Positions 35,441-43,488 of a stretch of DNA of 62,096 bases are shown here, one piece after another (the first letter of the stretch is position 1; every line of letters starts with the position of its first letter). Below the pieces are notes generated by a model. The model searched no databases. It was not told the origin of the DNA and was given only the letters and a program-made list of their open reading frames with translations. The stretch covers positions 1 to 62,096 of the forward strand of contig NZ_FPBH01000046.1 in the NCBI RefSeq assembly GCF_900116445.1. The letters are read 5' to 3'. A program made the translations under genes and the position numbers. This DNA is from Paraburkholderia aspalathi (GTDB lineage Bacteria; Pseudomonadota; Gammaproteobacteria; Burkholderiales; Burkholderiaceae).

Positions 35441-36199
35441 TTACAGGGTTTTCCCGGCCTCGAGCCAGCCGTTGATCACGGCGATCGCCGTGGACCGGTT
35501 GTGCACGCCGAGCGCCCGGAAGATCACGGACAGATGCACCTTGACCGTCCCTTCCGCGACGCCCAATTCACGCGCGATCATCTTGTTGGTCCAGCCGCGA
35601 TGCACCAGCCGCATGATGTCCTGCTGTCGCGGCGACAGGTTCTCCAGCAGATGTTGCTGATGCGGCTGCAGCGCCGAGATTTGCGTGATCGGTTCCGTGA
35701 GTGCGGTACCGCCCTGAGTCGGGGCGTGCCCAGCGTCATGGGCGGCAAGCTCGGCGGGCGCTTCGGCGCGCACGGGTGCGGCTTGCGTCTCGCGCGAGCC
35801 CAGCAGGCTGAGTGCCTCCATCGGCACATAGGCGCCGCCTGACAACACCAGCTCGATCGCCTTGAGCATGACGCTGGCGGGTTGCCGCTTCGGCACGAAG
35901 CCGAGCGCGCCCGCGGCCAGCACCGCGCGCATCTCGTCGGGCGACTCTTCGGCGGAGAGCACGACGACCGGCAATGCCGGGTTCGCCTTCAACAGCACTT
36001 CGAGCGACGACGCGCCGGTCATACCTGGCATATGCAGGTCGACGATGGCGAGGTCGTGGTCGGCGTCGGGCCGCGCAGCGGCGGCGAGGGATTCCCAGCT
36101 ATCGGCTTCGTCGAATTGCGCGTCGGGATCGAGCCCGCGCAATAGTCCTTTGACGCCTTGCCGGATCAGTTCATGGTCGTCGGCCACAAGAAACTTCAT
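35441..36199 (-). CDS. LuxR/NarL-type two-component response regulator
   Basis: A 252-residue regulator. The receiver domain has D7/D8 (VADDHE), phospho-acceptor D54 in AIVDLHMPGM and K104 in GFVPKRQP. A linker of about 50 residues rich in Ala/Glu follows, then a LuxR-type helix-turn-helix from about 190 (LSPRQQDIMRLVHRGWTNKMIARELGVAEGTVKVHLSVIF). Its gene is convergent with the hybrid kinase gene; many Burkholderiaceae pairs of this type are cognate, but pairing here is inference. Targets are unknown. Confidence 0.9.
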   Translation of the reverse strand: MKFLVADDHELIRQGVKGLLRGLDPDAQFDEADSWESLAAAARPDADHDLAIVDLHMPGMTGASSLEVLLKANPALPVVVLSAEESPDEMRAVLAAGALGFVPKRQPASVMLKAIELVLSGGAYVPMEALSLLGSRETQAAPVRAEAPAELAAHDAGHAPTQGGTALTEPITQISALQPHQQHLLENLSPRQQDIMRLVHRGWTNKMIARELGVAEGTVKVHLSVIFRALGVHNRSTAIAVINGWLEAGKTL

Positions 36200-36539
36200 G
36201 ATGTCTCCGCGAGTCGGGACTGCGCGTTGTGGACTGCCACGGTCGTGCTGCTGGCTCTACTTCCCGTTTTACTTCTATTCTCGATTCGCGTCATTGCCGG
36301 CTACCCCGCGATCATATGCCGATCGGTGGTGCGGCGCGCCTTCCGGTTTGCCGCACGAATGAACATCTATTTATGTAATCGCCGGCTGGTTCGATGCACC
36401 AGCATTATGTGTAAGGTAGGTCTCCCGCGCATAGGTTCCGGCTTGTTACGAAGACGAGCCGCACGGCGCAATTTTTGAAGCCGTCCACGCGGGAATCCGC
36501 AGGTTATGCGCGCCAGATGAAATTAGGCAAGTGCATGAT
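36200..36539. other. Intergenic region with no recognisable gene
   Basis: The 340 bp between the response-regulator start and the end of the bd-oxidase unit has short open frames on both strands, but none has a ribosome site or a family-like translation. It must contain the response-regulator promoter; I see no distinct operator. Confidence 0.5.
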
Positions 36540-36731
36540 TCACTTGATTGCAAATAACGTCGCATTCATCAGAAGCTTGAACGCGAAGCCGAGCGACATC
36601 GCTGAGGCAACGCCTAAGCACCATAGCGCGACGAACCACAGCCAGCCCGGCAGCCGGCGCCCCGGCGTTTGAGACGCGCCGCGTGCGGCGCTGTCGCCCG
36701 TGTTCTTAGTGATAGTGATGTTGGTCGCCAT
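36540..36731 (-). CDS. DUF2474-type small membrane protein of the bd-oxidase operon
   Basis: A 63-residue protein with one transmembrane helix (LPGWLWFVALWCLGVASAMSLGFAFKLLMNATL), matching the DUF2474 proteins encoded downstream of cydB/cioB. Its start MATNITITKN lies inside the 3' end of cydB (26-bp overlap), so translation is coupled. It probably plays a CydX-like role, stabilising the oxidase complex; that role is inferred from position and size. Confidence 0.8.
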   Translation of the reverse strand: MATNITITKNTGDSAARGASQTPGRRLPGWLWFVALWCLGVASAMSLGFAFKLLMNATLFAIK

Positions 36732-37710
36732 GACGCACCTTGCCACGAAATACCCAATAACCCATCGTCGTATAAGCGATGATGACCGGCAGAATCACTG
36801 CCGCGCCGACTAGCGTGAACATCTGGCTCGAGCGCGGCGCAGCGGCTTCCCAGAGCGTCATGCTCGACGGAATCGCATACGGCCACAGGCTCACCAGCAG
36901 CCCGGCATAACCGAGCAGCACCAGCAGAAGCGCCAGCACGAACGGCGTGTTGTGATGCCGCGCACGCACCGCACGGTGCATGAAGAACGCGCAGATCGCC
37001 ACGAGGAACGGCACCGGCAGCAGACGGTAGAACAGATTGTCGTGGAACCAGCGTTGCGCGATAGTCGGATCTTGCAGCGGCGTCCAAAGGCTGACCATCG
37101 CGATGAAGCCGAGCAGCACGAGCGTTAGCGGCCACACCACGCGATGCAGCCGGCGTTGCAGATCGCCTTCGGTTTTCGCGACCAACCAGCAGCAGCCGAG
37201 CAGCGCGTAGGTGATCACCAGACCGAGACCCGTCAGCAGACTGAACGGCGTGAGCCAGCCGAAGGCATCGCCCGCATAGCCGCCGTCGATCACCGGAATG
37301 CCTTGCAGGAACGCGCCCAGCACGATGCCCTGAAAGAACGTCGCGCCCGCCGAGCCACCGATGAACGCCAGATCCCACAGATGTTTCGTGCGCTTGGCCT
37401 TGGCGCGAATCTCGAACGACACGCCGCGGAAAATCAGGCAGACGAGCATGAAGATCAGCGGCAGATACAGTGCAGACAGCACGGTCGAGTAGACCACCGG
37501 AAACACCGCGAACAGCGCGGCGCCGCCGAGTACCAGCCAGGTTTCGTTGCCGTCCCACACGGGCGCGACGGTGTTCATCATCAGGTCGCGTTCTTTCTCA
37601 TCGGGGAAGAACGGGAAGACGATGCCGATGCCCAGATCGAAGCCGTCCAGCACCACGTACATGAATAGGCCCAGCGCAATGATCGCGGCCCACGCTACGG
37701 TTACGTCCAT
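36706..37710 (-). CDS. cydB: Cytochrome bd-type ubiquinol oxidase subunit II
   Basis: A 334-residue inner-membrane subunit with about eight helices. The N-terminus MDVTVAWAAIIALGLFMYVVLDGFDLGIG and the segment NTVAPVWDGNETWLVLGGAALFAVFPVVYS are the family signatures. It is encoded 35 bp after subunit I and pairs with it in the respiratory quinol:O2 oxidoreductase. Confidence 0.93.
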   Translation of the reverse strand: MDVTVAWAAIIALGLFMYVVLDGFDLGIGIVFPFFPDEKERDLMMNTVAPVWDGNETWLVLGGAALFAVFPVVYSTVLSALYLPLIFMLVCLIFRGVSFEIRAKAKRTKHLWDLAFIGGSAGATFFQGIVLGAFLQGIPVIDGGYAGDAFGWLTPFSLLTGLGLVITYALLGCCWLVAKTEGDLQRRLHRVVWPLTLVLLGFIAMVSLWTPLQDPTIAQRWFHDNLFYRLLPVPFLVAICAFFMHRAVRARHHNTPFVLALLLVLLGYAGLLVSLWPYAIPSSMTLWEAAAPRSSQMFTLVGAAVILPVIIAYTTMGYWVFRGKVRHGDQHHYH

Positions 37711-37745
37711 TTTCTTTCTCGCAAGCAGGAAGTGAAGCAGTGAGG

Positions 37746-39158
37746 TTAGGCGGCGTCGATCATGTGATCGGCGGCGGACAGCGGGCGGCGCGCGGTCTGA
37801 TTCGGCATGTGCTCAGCCACGCCGTGCGGTGTCTGTCCCGGCAGTGCCGGACCCGAGCGCATCAGTTTGAGCATGTAGTAGATGCCGGTGCCGAACACGA
37901 GGAAGTAGACGACCACGAAGGCCATCAGCGAGATGCCAACCTGCTGTGTGGTGAGCGGCGATACTGCCTGCGAGGTGCGCATGACGCCGTACACCACCCA
38001 CGGCTGACGGCCTGCTTCAGTGGTGACCCAACCCGCCAGCAACGTGATGAAGCCGGTCGGGCCCATGGCCACGGCGACGCGCTGGAACCACTTCGCTTCG
38101 AACAGGCGTTCGCGGCGGCGCAGCACCCATGCGGCCAGCGACATCAGGATCATCAGCACGCCGAGCCCGGCCATGATGCGGAAGCTCCAGAACACCACCG
38201 TCGAGTTCGGTCGGTCTTGCGGCGGGAATTCCTTCAGGCCGCGAATTTCGCCATCCCAGCTATGCGTGAGGATCAAACTGCCAAGGTGCGGAATCGATAC
38301 GGCATAACGCGTGGTCTCCGCCTGCATATCAGGAATGCCGAAGAGATTCAGCGCGGTGCCGCCTTTCTCGGTTTCCCACAGACCTTCGATCGCGGCGATC
38401 TTGGCCGGCTGATATTTGCGCGTGTTCAAACCATGCTGATCGCCGACGAATGCCTGGATCGGCGTGAGGATCAGGAGCAGCCAGAGCGCCATCGAAAACA
38501 TCTTCTTGACGGCAGGATCGCGCCGGCCACGCAGCAGATGCCACGCGCCCACCGCCGACACCACCAGCCCCGCGACGATGAATGCCGCGAGCGCCATATG
38601 CGCAAGCCGGTACGGGAACGACGGATTGAAAATGATCTTGAACCAGTCGAGCGGCACGACGTGGCCGTCGACGACTTCAAATCCTTGCGGCGTTTGCATC
38701 CAGCTATTGGACGCGAGGATCCAGAAGGTCGAGATCAGCGTGCCGATCGCCACCATCAGCGTGGCGCCGAAGTGGGCGCGCGGACTCACGCGCTGCCAGC
38801 CGAACAGCATGATGCCGAGGAAGCCCGCTTCGAGGAAGAACGCGGTCATGACCTCGTACATCAGAAGAGGTCCGGTGATGGGCCCGGCGAAACTGGAGAA
38901 GCCCGACCAGTTGGTGCCGAACTGATAGCTCATCACGACGCCGGACACGACGCCCATCCCAAAGGCGACTGCGAAGATCTTCGACCAGAACAGGCAAAGA
39001 TCTTTGTAGTACGCCTTGCCGGTTTTCAGCCAGCGCCATTCGAGAACGGCGATGAAGCTGGCGAGGCCGATGCTGAGCGCCGGAAAGACAATGTGAAACG
39101 AAACGGTGAACGCAAACTGAATGCGGGCGAGATCGAAGGCCGAGATTGCGGAGTTCAT
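37746..39158 (-). CDS. cydA: Cytochrome bd-type ubiquinol oxidase subunit I (short Q-loop, CIO type)
   Basis: A 470-residue haem-binding subunit. The start is MNSAISAFDLARIQFAFTVSFHIVFPALSIG, with the high-spin haem histidine near the N-terminus. GWVTTEAGRQPWVVYGVMRT near residue 390 is a family block. The length is shorter than enterobacterial CydA (about 520), as in the short-Q-loop, cyanide-insensitive oxidases (CioA) of proteobacteria. A perfect FNR/ANR box lies 179 bp upstream, so expression should rise at low oxygen. Confidence 0.93.
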   Translation of the reverse strand: MNSAISAFDLARIQFAFTVSFHIVFPALSIGLASFIAVLEWRWLKTGKAYYKDLCLFWSKIFAVAFGMGVVSGVVMSYQFGTNWSGFSSFAGPITGPLLMYEVMTAFFLEAGFLGIMLFGWQRVSPRAHFGATLMVAIGTLISTFWILASNSWMQTPQGFEVVDGHVVPLDWFKIIFNPSFPYRLAHMALAAFIVAGLVVSAVGAWHLLRGRRDPAVKKMFSMALWLLLILTPIQAFVGDQHGLNTRKYQPAKIAAIEGLWETEKGGTALNLFGIPDMQAETTRYAVSIPHLGSLILTHSWDGEIRGLKEFPPQDRPNSTVVFWSFRIMAGLGVLMILMSLAAWVLRRRERLFEAKWFQRVAVAMGPTGFITLLAGWVTTEAGRQPWVVYGVMRTSQAVSPLTTQQVGISLMAFVVVYFLVFGTGIYYMLKLMRSGPALPGQTPHGVAEHMPNQTARRPLSAADHMIDAA

Positions 39159-39336
39159 GAGCGTGAAGGTCGTGACGCCCGGGAGGGCGGACTACGCGCG
39201 TCGACCGTTGTCGGTGCGCACTGCGCTGGGCAGATGGCGCAAGAGTAGGGGATGAAGAAATTTTTTGCTGCAATGCGACGTGCGTCAAAAAACCACGTTG
39301 TTTTGCGCGTATTTTCGTTTTTGAGACGGCAAGGCC

Positions 39337-39350
39337 TTGATAGGTATCAA
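39337..39350 (-). promoter_or_regulatory. FNR/ANR box upstream of the bd oxidase
   Basis: TTGATAGGTATCAA is an exact match to the FNR/ANR consensus TTGAT-N4-ATCAA, within the longer palindrome CTTGATAGGTATCAAG. It sits between the divergently read ends of cydA and the antitoxin gene; only cydA has its start facing it. The 39159-39544 gap has no other recognisable element. Confidence 0.8.
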
Positions 39351-39544
39351 GTTTTCCTGAGTACGTCCTTGCGCGCGTCTCTCGGGGTCTGCGCGGAACT
39401 GCGGCAATAGACCGCGCTGCAACAACGTGGCTCCGGCGTCTTCGTGGCTAAGTCCTGCGCTGCGGATGCCGCATTCCAGTCATGTCAGTCAGCAAGAGAT
39501 CGCCGCACCAGGCGGCGCGGGCGCTCAACAGCGCGCGGCGAAGC

Positions 39545-39832
39545 CTAGGCGATCGAGATAAACAGCTGCTTGCCACACGCGGCCGCGTATCTGCGCAGCG
39601 TATCGACAGAAGGCGAATGCTGCCCCGACGCAAGCGCGCGTTCCAGCCGGGTGATGGCCGGCGCTTTCGTGCCCATGCGCTCGGCGACTTGCGCTTGCGT
39701 CAGGCCGGCTTCGCGGCGCGCGGCGAGCATCTGGTCGAGCAGCGCGAATTCTTCGCGGTTCAGCCGCTCGTATTCGGCGCGTACTTCGGGATCGGCGAGC
39801 GCCTGCTCGCGCATTGCCTTATAGGTTGCCAT
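39545..39832 (-). CDS. XRE-family antitoxin (HigA-like)
   Basis: A 95-residue protein with a helix-turn-helix at about residues 37-90 (ARREAGLTQAQVAERMGTKAPAITRLERALASGQHSPSVDTLRRYAAACG). It has a charged N-terminal arm for toxin contact. It overlaps the toxin gene by 14 bp and lies downstream of it, the HigBA order. It should bind the inverted repeat upstream of the toxin gene and neutralise the toxin. Confidence 0.88.
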   Translation of the reverse strand: MATYKAMREQALADPEVRAEYERLNREEFALLDQMLAARREAGLTQAQVAERMGTKAPAITRLERALASGQHSPSVDTLRRYAAACGKQLFISIA

Positions 39833-40151
39833 TTCTGATCTCCAGCAGTCTTTTGCGCGCGACGTCCAGTTCGTTGCGCGGCGTTTGTTGCGACTTCTTC
39901 ACGAAGCTGTGAAGCATGACGATTTTCCGTTCCACGATCGAGCAGTAGAACACTCTGGCGATGCCTTCCGCACCTTTGAGGCGCATTTCGAACAAGCCAC
40001 CACCCATTGATGCGGTGTGCGGCTCGCCGAGATTCGGTCCGTATTCCTCCATGCGATCGGCCAACGCGATGAAGCGTGCAAGCAGCGTTTTCGGCAGGGA
40101 AGCAACGTTCACTTTGACCTTTTCGTTGTAGAAGTCGATCGTAAATGCCAT
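39819..40151 (-). CDS. RelE/HigB-superfamily toxin (phage Gp49-like)
   Basis: A 110-residue putative mRNA interferase of the Gp49-like HigB group. Signature segments are LADRMEEYGPNLGEPHTASMGGGLFEMRLKG, IARVFYCSIVERKIVMLHSFVKKSQQTP and a C-terminal RKRLLEIR. The start MAFTIDFYN is chosen as the family-like N-terminus; six extra codons are open upstream. It is the first gene of the toxin-antitoxin operon with an inverted-repeat operator 12 bp upstream. It looks intact, unlike the YoeB remnant at the left edge of the window. Confidence 0.88.
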   Translation of the reverse strand: MAFTIDFYNEKVKVNVASLPKTLLARFIALADRMEEYGPNLGEPHTASMGGGLFEMRLKGAEGIARVFYCSIVERKIVMLHSFVKKSQQTPRNELDVARKRLLEIRNGNL

Positions 40152-40162
40152 TGGATTCAATG

Positions 40163-40178
40163 ATAACAAATATGTTAT
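40163..40178 (-). promoter_or_regulatory. Toxin-antitoxin operator
   Basis: ATAACA-AATA-TGTTAT inverted repeat in an AT-rich patch immediately before the toxin start. This is the expected position for autoregulation by the XRE antitoxin. Confidence 0.6.
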
Positions 40179-40370
40179 TAACGCGCAAGCAAGCCACCTC
40201 GCAGTTTGTTGCTGTCAGTCAGCAAAAACTGGGCGCATTGCCTGGCAGGAAATCGAACGACAGGAAGAGGGCGAAAGCAGGACCGCGATGAGCGGTTACA
40301 ACGGCGTTGGCGCAACCAGGGTCATTCGTCACCATCCGACAATAACGCCGTTCGCGCCGACTTTCTATTA

Positions 40371-40426
40371 GCCGGTTAGCTAGCCAACAGGCTAGTTTGC
40401 TTCTAACATGCAAGCAGCTAACCGGC
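40371..40426. repeat. Nested inverted-repeat (cloverleaf-like) element
   Basis: An outer perfect 11-bp inverted repeat, GCCGGTTAGCT (40371-40381) and AGCTAACCGGC (40416-40426), encloses two smaller hairpins: CTAGCC-AACA-GGCTAG (40380-40395) and TGCTT / AAGCA (40398-40402 and 40412-40416). The fold could alternate between a long stem and two small ones. The surrounding 40179-40762 stretch has no supported gene; it must also hold the hydrolase promoter. Confidence 0.6.
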
Positions 40427-40762
40427 GGTTCCTTCGGCGTCATCGCATACCTGAAATGGATGCGCGCCGCATCGCCATCCAGTTTCATTCCTGATAGTCA
40501 TTTCGAACACCACGTGAACCGACTGGTTCTTCGTGCGCCCGTCATCAAAATGCGTTGCAGACCGTGTCATGCTTGAGCAAGCGTCTCATCGTGCATCGAC
40601 TGGTCGTTTCCCTCGCATGCCACTCACGCGCGTCGAGTTCGTCCTGCATTCGCTGTTAACGGTTTTCGTTGGGCGGCACGGCTTGTGCTGCCCGACCGGT
40701 TTGAGCGTCACGCTTCATCCACCTGCCGGTGACGGCAGACTTCATCCAAAAGGAGTCGACAG

Positions 40763-41584
40763 ATGAGCACGATCACCACGAAAGACGGTACGGAAATTTT
40801 CTACAAGGATTGGGGCAAAGGGCGCCCGGTTGTCTTCTCGCACGGCTGGCCGTTATCCGCAGATGCATGGGACGCGCAGATGCTGTTCCTCGGCAGCAAA
40901 GGCTTTCGCGTGATCGCGCACGACCGGCGCAGCCATGGCCGTTCAGCGCAGACGTGGGACGGCAACGACATGGACACCTATGCCGACGATCTCGCCGCGC
41001 TGATTGAACACCTCGACCTGCAGGACGCCACGATGGTCGGCCATTCGACCGGCGGCGGGGAGGTCGCGCACTACATCGGCCGTCACGGTACGAAACGTGT
41101 CGCGAAGGCTGTGCTGATCGGCGCGGTGCCTCCGCTGATGCTGAAGACTGAGGGCAATCCGGAGGGCACGCCGATCGACGTGTTCGACGGCATCCGCAAG
41201 GGTGTCGAGGCGGATCGCTCGCAGTTTTTCAAGGATCTCGCGCTACCGTTTTACGGTTACAACCGTCCGAACGCGAAGGTGTCGCAAGGTGTGATCGATT
41301 CGTTCTGGGCGCAAGGCATGGTTGGGTCGATCAAGGGCTTGTACGACTGCATCAAACAGTTCTCCGAAGTCGACTACACGGAAGACCTGAAGAAGATCGA
41401 CGTGCCGACTCTGGTACTGCATGGCGACGACGACCAGATCGTGCCTATCGATGCTGCAGGCCGCAAGACTGCGAAGATCGTGAAGAACGCCACGCTCAAG
41501 GTCTATCCGGGCGGGCAGCACGGCATGTGCACGGTGGAGGCGGACAAGGTGAATGCCGATCTACTGGAGTTCATCGGCTCGTAA
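40763..41584 (+). CDS. Alpha/beta hydrolase, non-haem chloroperoxidase/esterase type
   Basis: A 273-residue cytoplasmic hydrolase. The oxyanion segment is FSHGWPLSADAW, the nucleophile elbow GHSTGG has S95, and the acid and histidine lie in LVLHGDDDQIVPI and YPGGQHGMC, completing the Ser-Asp-His triad. KDGTEIFYKDWG at the N-terminus is typical of the cofactor-free chloroperoxidase group. AAAAGGAG 11 bases upstream supports the start. Such enzymes act as esterases or perhydrolases; the natural substrate is unknown. It has no operon partner. Confidence 0.88.
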   Translation: MSTITTKDGTEIFYKDWGKGRPVVFSHGWPLSADAWDAQMLFLGSKGFRVIAHDRRSHGRSAQTWDGNDMDTYADDLAALIEHLDLQDATMVGHSTGGGEVAHYIGRHGTKRVAKAVLIGAVPPLMLKTEGNPEGTPIDVFDGIRKGVEADRSQFFKDLALPFYGYNRPNAKVSQGVIDSFWAQGMVGSIKGLYDCIKQFSEVDYTEDLKKIDVPTLVLHGDDDQIVPIDAAGRKTAKIVKNATLKVYPGGQHGMCTVEADKVNADLLEFIGS

Positions 41585-41672
41585 TGCGTTGATGTAGCAA
41601 GTGCGGCTGGCGAGGGGCGATTGTTCCGCGCTGGTGCTGGCCGCGCCCGTACCCGCGTACGGCGGTCGCCGC

Positions 41673-42212
41673 TCAGGCAGTTGGCCAGCCGATGCGCGCC
41701 GCTCGGCGCAATGTCGAGCGAACCACCAACCGGTGGAACGGAGCGATGGCGAGGATATAAAAACGCCCAAGCCCGTTGTGACAGTGCACGACCGTGGACA
41801 GAATCAGATAGCGCGCGCTGCCCTCGTGCGTATCGCGCGTTTGCTGCAATATCGAAAGCCGGAAGTCCAGATGGCTGTCGTTCTCGCCGAGAATGATCTC
41901 GCGTGCGCTGCGCGCGTAGATTCGGAAGAAGTCGACCCGATCCCTTGAGCCGGGTGGATTCGCGATGCGCAACTGTTTCGACGTCTTGAGCCCGAGGCGG
42001 GCGACTAACGCATCACGCAGCCGCAGCAGTTTCCCTATCCATCCCGCCTGATGGGCGAACATAAAGCGCGCGAGCAATTCCGGGTCGTCGATTGCGTTGT
42101 CCGGCAAGCGGACGGCGTACGCGTCTGCGAGGTCCGGGGCATCGTACATGCGGGCCACGCCGGATTCGGCCGGCACGGCAACGGAAAGCACGGAACGGTT
42201 GGCATCTGGCAT
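41673..42212 (-). CDS. DUF2867-family protein
   Basis: A 179-residue protein. The C-terminal segment HCHNGLGRFYILAIAPFHRLVVRSTLRRA is the DUF2867 signature (GRxY..P.HR..V...L..A), and the N-terminal half contains ADAYAVRLPD and FARFMFAHQAGWIGKLLRLRDALV-type helices. The function is unknown. It is a single gene, convergent with the hydrolase. Confidence 0.75.
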   Translation of the reverse strand: MPDANRSVLSVAVPAESGVARMYDAPDLADAYAVRLPDNAIDDPELLARFMFAHQAGWIGKLLRLRDALVARLGLKTSKQLRIANPPGSRDRVDFFRIYARSAREIILGENDSHLDFRLSILQQTRDTHEGSARYLILSTVVHCHNGLGRFYILAIAPFHRLVVRSTLRRAARIGWPTA

Positions 42213-42527
42213 AGGAAGGTGCTGCGCCGAAAAGAGATCGAGGTGGACAGGGCGATTTCGCCGCGGGGTGCCGCAGTTCGATCGCGCACTTGCGCGTCAA
42301 GTCTACGCGTGCTCGACGGCGCGCGCTCAAGCATCGGTGTCTATTGCGGCAACCGGCCGCATGCGCTGGATGACGTATACGGCAGGCATCAATATGCGCA
42401 TCAAGTTATACGACGTCACATAAATTAGTGGCGACGTATGTGTTTGTTTGCAAAAGATAAATCGCCATACATGTCACGCTTATACGGGTAAATGCCTGGT
42501 TGAAATCCACCTTGGAATCGAAGATAG

Positions 42528-42545
42528 TACGTTATCGTACAACTA
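42528..42545 (+). promoter_or_regulatory. Uronate-regulon operator before udh-1
   Basis: TACGTTATCGTACAACTA matches the motif TAYGTCRTCSTACAAC shared by this cluster at 15 of 16 core positions. It is 87 bp upstream of the first uronate dehydrogenase gene. The rest of the 42213-42631 gap has no recognisable gene. Confidence 0.6.
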
Positions 42546-42631
42546 AGGGCTGGTTCCAGCCCGTTGCCGCCACGGCTCGACTGCTTGCCGTCCACCGGCT
42601 CTAATCGCGCGCGGCGCTGTAAAGGATCCTT

Positions 42632-43459
42632 ATGAAGAAGATTGCCCTGAGTGGAGCCGGCGGCCAGCTCGGCTCGGTAGTGCGGACGGCGCTGGTCGGC
42701 CGCGGCATCCCCTTGCGTTCGGCGGCGGGTTCGAAGCCCCTCGTGCCGCTGGTGGAAGGCGAGGACGTGATGCACGGCGACCTGCGCGACCCCGCCGTCG
42801 TGGATCGCCTGCTGAAGGGTGTCGACGTGCTGATTCACTTCGCCGGCACGAGCGTGGAACGTCCGCTGCCTGAAATCATCGACAACAACCTGCGCGCGCT
42901 GGTCGAGGTGTACGAAGGCGCGCGCCGGCAAGGCGTTCGGCGGGTGGTGTTTGCCAGCTCGAATCACGCGATCGGCATGTATCCGGTCACCGAGCATCTC
43001 AGCCTCGATTGCGCACTGCGTCCGGACGGTTTCTACGGCCTGAGCAAGGTGTGGGGTGAAGCACTGGCAAGAATGTATTGGGACAAGCACGGCATCGAGA
43101 GTGTTTGCGTGCGCATCGGCAGTTGCCTCGAGCGGCCCACCGAGCAGCGACACCTGAGCACCTGGTTCGGTCATCGCGATCTGCTGCATTTCCTCGACCG
43201 CTGTGTCGAGGCAGAGGACATCGGCTTCATCACCGTGTGGGGCGTGTCAGCCAACACACGTAGCTGGTGGGACAACAGCGGCGCCGAGCGCCTCGGTTAT
43301 CAACCGACCCAGGACGCCGAAGCCTACGCCGAGGAAATCCTGGCACGGCCGAATCCGCTCGATGCCCTGGGTCAGCGTTACCAGGGCGGCAGCTTCGTCG
43401 GCATCGATTACTCGCGCGACGACAACGCAGGCAACGACACAACGGGCCAGCCGTCCTGA
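42632..43459 (+). CDS. udh: NAD-dependent uronate dehydrogenase (copy 1)
   Basis: A 275-residue SDR-type epimerase/dehydratase-fold enzyme that oxidises D-galacturonate or D-glucuronate to the aldarolactone. The nucleotide motif GAGGQLG is at 8-14, the catalytic YxxxK is Y135-x3-K139 (FYGLSK) and the family block VVFASSNHAIGMYP precedes it. CVRIGSCLERPTEQRHLSTWFGHRDL matches Udh proteins. It is followed by an MFS carrier gene in one operon behind an operator copy. The second copy at 56322 is clearly paralogous; this one is more divergent and has an extra C-terminal tail. Confidence 0.88.
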   Translation: MKKIALSGAGGQLGSVVRTALVGRGIPLRSAAGSKPLVPLVEGEDVMHGDLRDPAVVDRLLKGVDVLIHFAGTSVERPLPEIIDNNLRALVEVYEGARRQGVRRVVFASSNHAIGMYPVTEHLSLDCALRPDGFYGLSKVWGEALARMYWDKHGIESVCVRIGSCLERPTEQRHLSTWFGHRDLLHFLDRCVEAEDIGFITVWGVSANTRSWWDNSGAERLGYQPTQDAEAYAEEILARPNPLDALGQRYQGGSFVGIDYSRDDNAGNDTTGQPS

Positions 43460-43488
43460 TTGGTTAAGGAATACGAGGAGACACAGTC

